64,000 nt of DNA from Holophagales bacterium UBA5704. GTDB taxonomy: Bacteria > Acidobacteriota > Thermoanaerobaculia > Multivoradales > UBA5704. Made by a program: the position numbers and the translations under genes. Positions 60,843 through 64,000 of the stretch are shown here, in pieces (position 1 is the stretch's first letter; each line of letters opens with the position of its first letter). The notes beneath the pieces were generated by a model that was given only the letters and a program-made list of their open reading frames with translations, searched no databases and had not been told where the DNA came from. The stretch is taken from contig DIHE01000174.1 in the NCBI GenBank assembly GCA_002420005.1, forward strand, positions 1-64,000, given 5' to 3'.

Positions 60843-61412
60843 TCAGGACGGATTCAGGCTCTTCACCACCTCGCGGAACGGCTTGAGGGCCGTCGGGTCC
60901 TGAACGATCTGCTTGAACACAACTTCATTCTTGTTGATGCTGACCACATCGCCGTCGTAGAGCTGATCGCGCTCTTTCAGCAGATAGGTCTTCTTCTGGT
61001 TGCTGGCGACGATCTGGGCGACGAAGACCCGGTCGGCCCCCGTGCCGGTCTGCCAGATGCCCTTGAGGTCGATCTCGTCGATCAGCAGCCCGGGGATCCC
61101 TTCCGGCCGGGGGCCGCGGAACTCGCGGGCCGCCTGTTCGACGAGGAGAGATTTGAATGGATCGCGTCGGTTGCCGGGGTCATAGGTGAACCCGGTGCCG
61201 CTGCCGGACAGGACCTCTTCCTCCCCTTGGAGGATCTGCTCGATGTCCGGGCCGACCGTCGTCTCGGACCCCAAGGCGGCGGGATCGTCCGCGGGAGGAG
61301 CCGGTTGTTCCGCCGCGGGCTGCGCCGCCCCGAGGCCTCCGGAGAGGCCGATGGTCAAAGCGAACAGGACCGCGAAGCGGACCCCGCACGCCAGAAGCCG
61401 TTGGCTGCTCAT
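60843..61412 (-). CDS. pilP: Type IV pilus assembly protein PilP
   Basis: The protein has 189 residues from ATG 61412, sharing ATGA with pilO. A signal sequence (about 10-32) is not followed by a lipobox Cys in the usual place, unlike classical PilP lipoproteins. After a Pro/Ala segment comes YDPGNRRDPFKSLL, the PilP hallmark, and the beta domain (LKGIWQTGTGADRVFVAQI...YLLKERDQLYDGDVVSINKNEVVFKQ). It bridges PilN/PilO to the PilQ N0 domain. Confidence 0.93.
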   Translation of the reverse strand: MSSQRLLACGVRFAVLFALTIGLSGGLGAAQPAAEQPAPPADDPAALGSETTVGPDIEQILQGEEEVLSGSGTGFTYDPGNRRDPFKSLLVEQAAREFRGPRPEGIPGLLIDEIDLKGIWQTGTGADRVFVAQIVASNQKKTYLLKERDQLYDGDVVSINKNEVVFKQIVQDPTALKPFREVVKSLNPS

Positions 61413-62086
61413 ACCCCGTCTCCTCCTCCTGTCTGCGGTCCGGAGAGGGCACGTGCAGCTGGGCTGTCCGGCGGCGGGCCTCCTCCGGGAGCGGTCGCCG
61501 TCCCCGGTGCCGGCTCCGGATCGGGCTCCCGGTAGACGAACGTCTTGGCGTTGAAGCCGGCGCTCAGCGTATGCGGGCTCTTCGGGTTGCCGGTCGCAAC
61601 GATCTGCAGGTTCTCGATGTTGATGATCCGCGAGAACCGGCTGATGCGGTCGAAGAACAGCGCCAGGTTGTGGTAGGTGCCGTCGAGCGCGATCTCGATC
61701 GGCCACTCACTGAAAAACTCCTGGTCGGTCATCTCTTTCGGCGTGAACCGCTTGAGCGCGAAGTCGCCCTGCTCGGCGAGCGCGCGGATGCGGCGCAGGA
61801 GGTCCGGGGTGTTGCGCCGGGCCGGCAGGATGCGCAGCAGCTTGCCGAGCTCTTCCTCGAGCTGCCGGATCTCTTCGCGGAACTTGGGGAGCTGGGCCTT
61901 GGCGGCCCTCCCTTCCTGGATTTTGCTCTGCAGGTCGGCGAGGGTCTGCTCCCCTGCGATGATCTCGTCCTTGATCGGCTGCACCATGTAGTAGAAGCCG
62001 ATGCCGCAGGCGATGGCTCCGAGGACCGCCCCGATGCCCGCCCCGTAGTACCAGGGCTTTCCTTCCAGTCCTGTCTTCATGGCCAT
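61409..62086 (-). CDS. pilO: Type IV pilus inner-membrane protein PilO
   Basis: The protein has 225 residues from ATG 62086, with GGAGGAAACC upstream. One membrane helix (about 14-34) is followed by a coiled coil (about 35-85: EQTLADLQSKIQEGRAAKAQLPKFREEIRQLEEELGKL) and a ferredoxin-like domain (PARRNTPDLLRRIRALAEQG...EIALDGTYHNLALFFDRISRFSRIINIENLQIV). It is a typical PilO and should dimerise with the PilN half of the upstream protein. A Pro-rich tail of about 35 residues ends it. Confidence 0.93.
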   Translation of the reverse strand: MAMKTGLEGKPWYYGAGIGAVLGAIACGIGFYYMVQPIKDEIIAGEQTLADLQSKIQEGRAAKAQLPKFREEIRQLEEELGKLLRILPARRNTPDLLRRIRALAEQGDFALKRFTPKEMTDQEFFSEWPIEIALDGTYHNLALFFDRISRFSRIINIENLQIVATGNPKSPHTLSAGFNAKTFVYREPDPEPAPGTATAPGGGPPPDSPAARALSGPQTGGGDGV

Positions 62087-62096
62087 CGGTTTCCTC

Positions 62097-63872
62097 CTAC
62101 CCTGCCGCCGGCGCGGGGCCCGGCGGCGTGCCGGGCGGCGGCGCCGCTCCGTCGGTGGTTGTCGCGCCCTCGGTCTCGCCCTCGGGAGCGGCCTTGGCGA
62201 AGGAATACTTGAATTCAAGCGTGAACTTGTAGACGCCTCCCGCCTGCTCCGTCGTCTCCTTGAGGGTCGGCTCTTCGAACTGAAGGGTCAGACCTTCGAT
62301 CTCCACGGGCTTGCACTTCGGCTCCTTGGCGTCGTCGGCGCTCTTCGCGGGATAGAGGTTCTCGATGAAGTTCGCCACCGCGTTGGTGTTGAAGGCACGG
62401 CCGTCGATGGTGACGGTGGCGTCGTCCATCGTCATCCGGTCGAGCCACAGCAGCTCGGGCAGCGCACAGGAGATCTGGTCCATCACCCGCACCGGGCCGC
62501 GCTGGTTGGCCTTCAAGTCGTTGATCACGCCGATCTTCGTCTCCAGGGCCGTCTTCTTGGCCTTGAAGCTCTCGACTTCCTTGATCACCGAGTCGAGCGC
62601 CGCCACCTCGGCCTGCGCCGCCGCGATCTCCTCGTCCTGCGCCTCCTTCTCCTGCTTGACCTGCCAGTAAAAGAACCCCGCGATGAGCAGACCGAGGACG
62701 AAGCCCACCCCGAGCAGCCACATCCCGATGTCCTGCCCCTTGAGCAGCTCGGCGGACTTCGACTTGCGCACCGCCGTGACGCGCTTGCCTTCCGAGAGGA
62801 GGTTGATCCGCGTGTCGCCGGTCTTGCGGATGCCCAGGCCCACGGACACCGCCATCATCGGAGCGATCGACTGCAGCCATGCCGCGTCGAAGTCGCTCTC
62901 CTTGTACTTGATGCGGCGCAGCGGGTTCATCAGCTCCGTCGGCACCTCGAAACGGTCGCGCAGCACCTGGAGCAGGTTGGGCGTCAAGGCGCAGCCGCCG
63001 GAGAGGATCAGCTCGTCGACCGGCCCTTCCGAGGTGGTGGCGGAGAAGAAGTCGAACGTCTTGCGGATCTCCGACGCCATCTCCGCCGACACCTGGTCGA
63101 GCACCGGCCGTGCATCGGCGGGGGTGTAGCGGTCCACCGCCTCGCCCTGCTTGAGCGACTCCGCCTGGGCGAAGGAGAGGTTGAACTCGCGCTGCAGCGC
63201 CTCGGTGAACTGGTGGCCGCCGAACGAAATGTCGCGCCAGAACACCGTCGTGCCGCGCGCCAGGATGTTGATGTTCGTCACCCCGGCGCCCATGTTGATG
63301 AGGGCCACCACCTTGCGCGGGTCCAGGTCGTAGTTCGCCTCGTAGGCGCTCTGGACGGCGAGCACGTCGATGTCCACGACGGCCGGGGTCTTGCCGGTCT
63401 GGCTGATCACCGACACGTAGTCGTTGACCTTGTCGCGCTTGACCGCGACCAGCAGGACGTCCATGTTCCCGCCGCCCCCGGGATCGCCCTCCGACAACAC
63501 GGCGTAGTCGAGACGCACGTCGTTGATGTCGAAGGGGATGTACTGCTCCGCCTCCCACTGGATCGACTCGGCCAGCTCCTCCTGCGGCATCGCCGGGAGC
63601 TGGATCTTCTTGACGATCACCGAGTGGCCGGAGAGCGACGTCGCGTAGGATGTGTTCTTGACCTTGGTCTGGTCGTTCAGCCGGTGGATCGCGTCGACGA
63701 CCAGGGACGAGTCCATGATCGAGCCGTCCACGATGGCCTCCGGCGACAAGGGTTCCACCCCGAGACGCTGCAGGTGGAACTCCCCTTTGCGTTCCCGAAG
63801 CTCGACCAGCTTGATGGCGGAGCTGCCGACGTCCAGGCCCACCACACCTTTTTTCGATCGGGAGAAGAGCAC
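62097..63872 (-). CDS. Fused PilM-PilN type IV pilus assembly protein
   Basis: The 591-residue protein (GTG start) joins two normally separate proteins. Residues 1-350 are PilM: an actin-like ATPase with GLDVGSSAIKLVEL, INMGAGVTNINIL and LSGGCALTPNL. Residues about 354-570 are PilN: RINLL at 355-359 (the peptide by which PilN binds PilM), a membrane helix (about 384-405), a coiled coil and a ferredoxin-like domain (LPELLWLDRMTMDDATVTIDGRAFNTNAVANFIENL). No stop or restart separates the parts. The cytoplasmic ring protein is thus covalently tied to the inner-membrane subunit. The Pro/Ala/Thr-rich last 30 residues are disordered. Confidence 0.93.
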   Translation of the reverse strand: MLFSRSKKGVVGLDVGSSAIKLVELRERKGEFHLQRLGVEPLSPEAIVDGSIMDSSLVVDAIHRLNDQTKVKNTSYATSLSGHSVIVKKIQLPAMPQEELAESIQWEAEQYIPFDINDVRLDYAVLSEGDPGGGGNMDVLLVAVKRDKVNDYVSVISQTGKTPAVVDIDVLAVQSAYEANYDLDPRKVVALINMGAGVTNINILARGTTVFWRDISFGGHQFTEALQREFNLSFAQAESLKQGEAVDRYTPADARPVLDQVSAEMASEIRKTFDFFSATTSEGPVDELILSGGCALTPNLLQVLRDRFEVPTELMNPLRRIKYKESDFDAAWLQSIAPMMAVSVGLGIRKTGDTRINLLSEGKRVTAVRKSKSAELLKGQDIGMWLLGVGFVLGLLIAGFFYWQVKQEKEAQDEEIAAAQAEVAALDSVIKEVESFKAKKTALETKIGVINDLKANQRGPVRVMDQISCALPELLWLDRMTMDDATVTIDGRAFNTNAVANFIENLYPAKSADDAKEPKCKPVEIEGLTLQFEEPTLKETTEQAGGVYKFTLEFKYSFAKAAPEGETEGATTTDGAAPPPGTPPGPAPAAG

Positions 63873-63943
63873 GGCGTTTCAAGCCCCCCTGGAAACCCTA
63901 TTTGCAAAGCACACTTACGGGCGGTTACTTAAAGCTTCGCTCG

Positions 63944-63972
63944 AAGCTAGCAGGAAAATACACGGCTGTCAA
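63944..63972 (-). promoter_or_regulatory. Strong predicted promoter of the pilus operon
   Basis: Minus strand: TTGACA, 17 bases, TAGCTT. A dyad GCTTCGCTCGAAGC (63934-63947) overlaps the -10 and could be an operator. The leader would be about 65 bases before the GTG at 63872. Confidence 0.75.
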
Positions 63973-64000
63973 GGCTGTCGATGCATCTATGACTATATGG

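Noticed and set aside
55702..60903. Open frame of 1,733 codons on the plus strand
   Set aside because: It lies opposite pilQ, the lipoprotein genes and pilP. Its product is a low-complexity Arg/Gly/Asp/His mixture with no domain, as expected for the antisense of GC-rich genes.

Overview
The window is a 64-kb stretch of about 70% GC bacterial chromosome with no phage, plasmid, rRNA, CRISPR or insertion-sequence signature. The family mix suggests Acidobacteriota, probably a Thermoanaerobaculia-like lineage: VWFA-related proteins of the type common in Acidobacteria, a two-component-propeller sensor, a GreA fused to a large N-terminal region, a J-domain/TPR protein, TIG/PKD lipoproteins and a diderm envelope (FadL porin, PilQ secretin, cytochrome c maturation). 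This placement is inferred from gene content only; no marker gene was compared.

Layout. (1) 1-13.1 kb: a chemosensory system on the minus strand (MCP, CheW, CheW-like, MCP, CheA-REC, CheB, then GGDEF response regulator and CheR). It has the parts list of Wsp/ACF-type pathways that control c-di-GMP. A methyltransferase, a FAD monooxygenase and a STAS-like gene sit inside it. (2) 13.2-19.7 kb: fatty-acid uptake and beta-oxidation (FadL, acyl-CoA ligase, FadB/J-type protein), with a second STAS-like gene and tRNA-Pro(CGG). (3) 19.9-21.8 kb: two tandem secreted VWFA-like proteins. (4) 21.9-26.1 kb: a minus-strand operon of two related helical-repeat proteins around RodZ, then a J-domain/TPR protein and a PP2C phosphatase; a divergent GreA fusion follows. 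(5) 28.2-31.3 kb: ECF sigma/anti-sigma pair and a cell-wall amidase. (6) 31.5-36.1 kb: a DUF4403-like lipoprotein and a divergent propeller sensor overlapping a receiver. (7) 36.1-39.4 kb: a three-gene amide-ligase cluster (two ATP-grasp-type proteins and a YbdK/GCS2 ligase). (8) 39.6-48.8 kb: DsbD, RarA, an unknown gene and ccmABCDEF. (9) 48.8-54.5 kb: an operon of TPR protein, Roadblock protein, accB, accC, thiE, aroK and a phosphoesterase. (10) 54.6-64 kb: a type IV pilus assembly operon (fused PilM-PilN, PilO, PilP, PilQ) continuing into three lipoprotein genes.

The strongest leads are the ligase cluster, the two chemoreceptors with a cytoplasmic C-terminal Cache-like sensor, the PilM-PilN fusion, a 9-bp tandem-repeat hairpin found at two gene ends, a triple CATTATGC palindrome, and a recurring -10-like hexamer 6-10 bases ahead of several start codons, which suggests leaderless transcription. 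Promoters and terminators were found by eye and are predictions. Residue positions were counted by hand.
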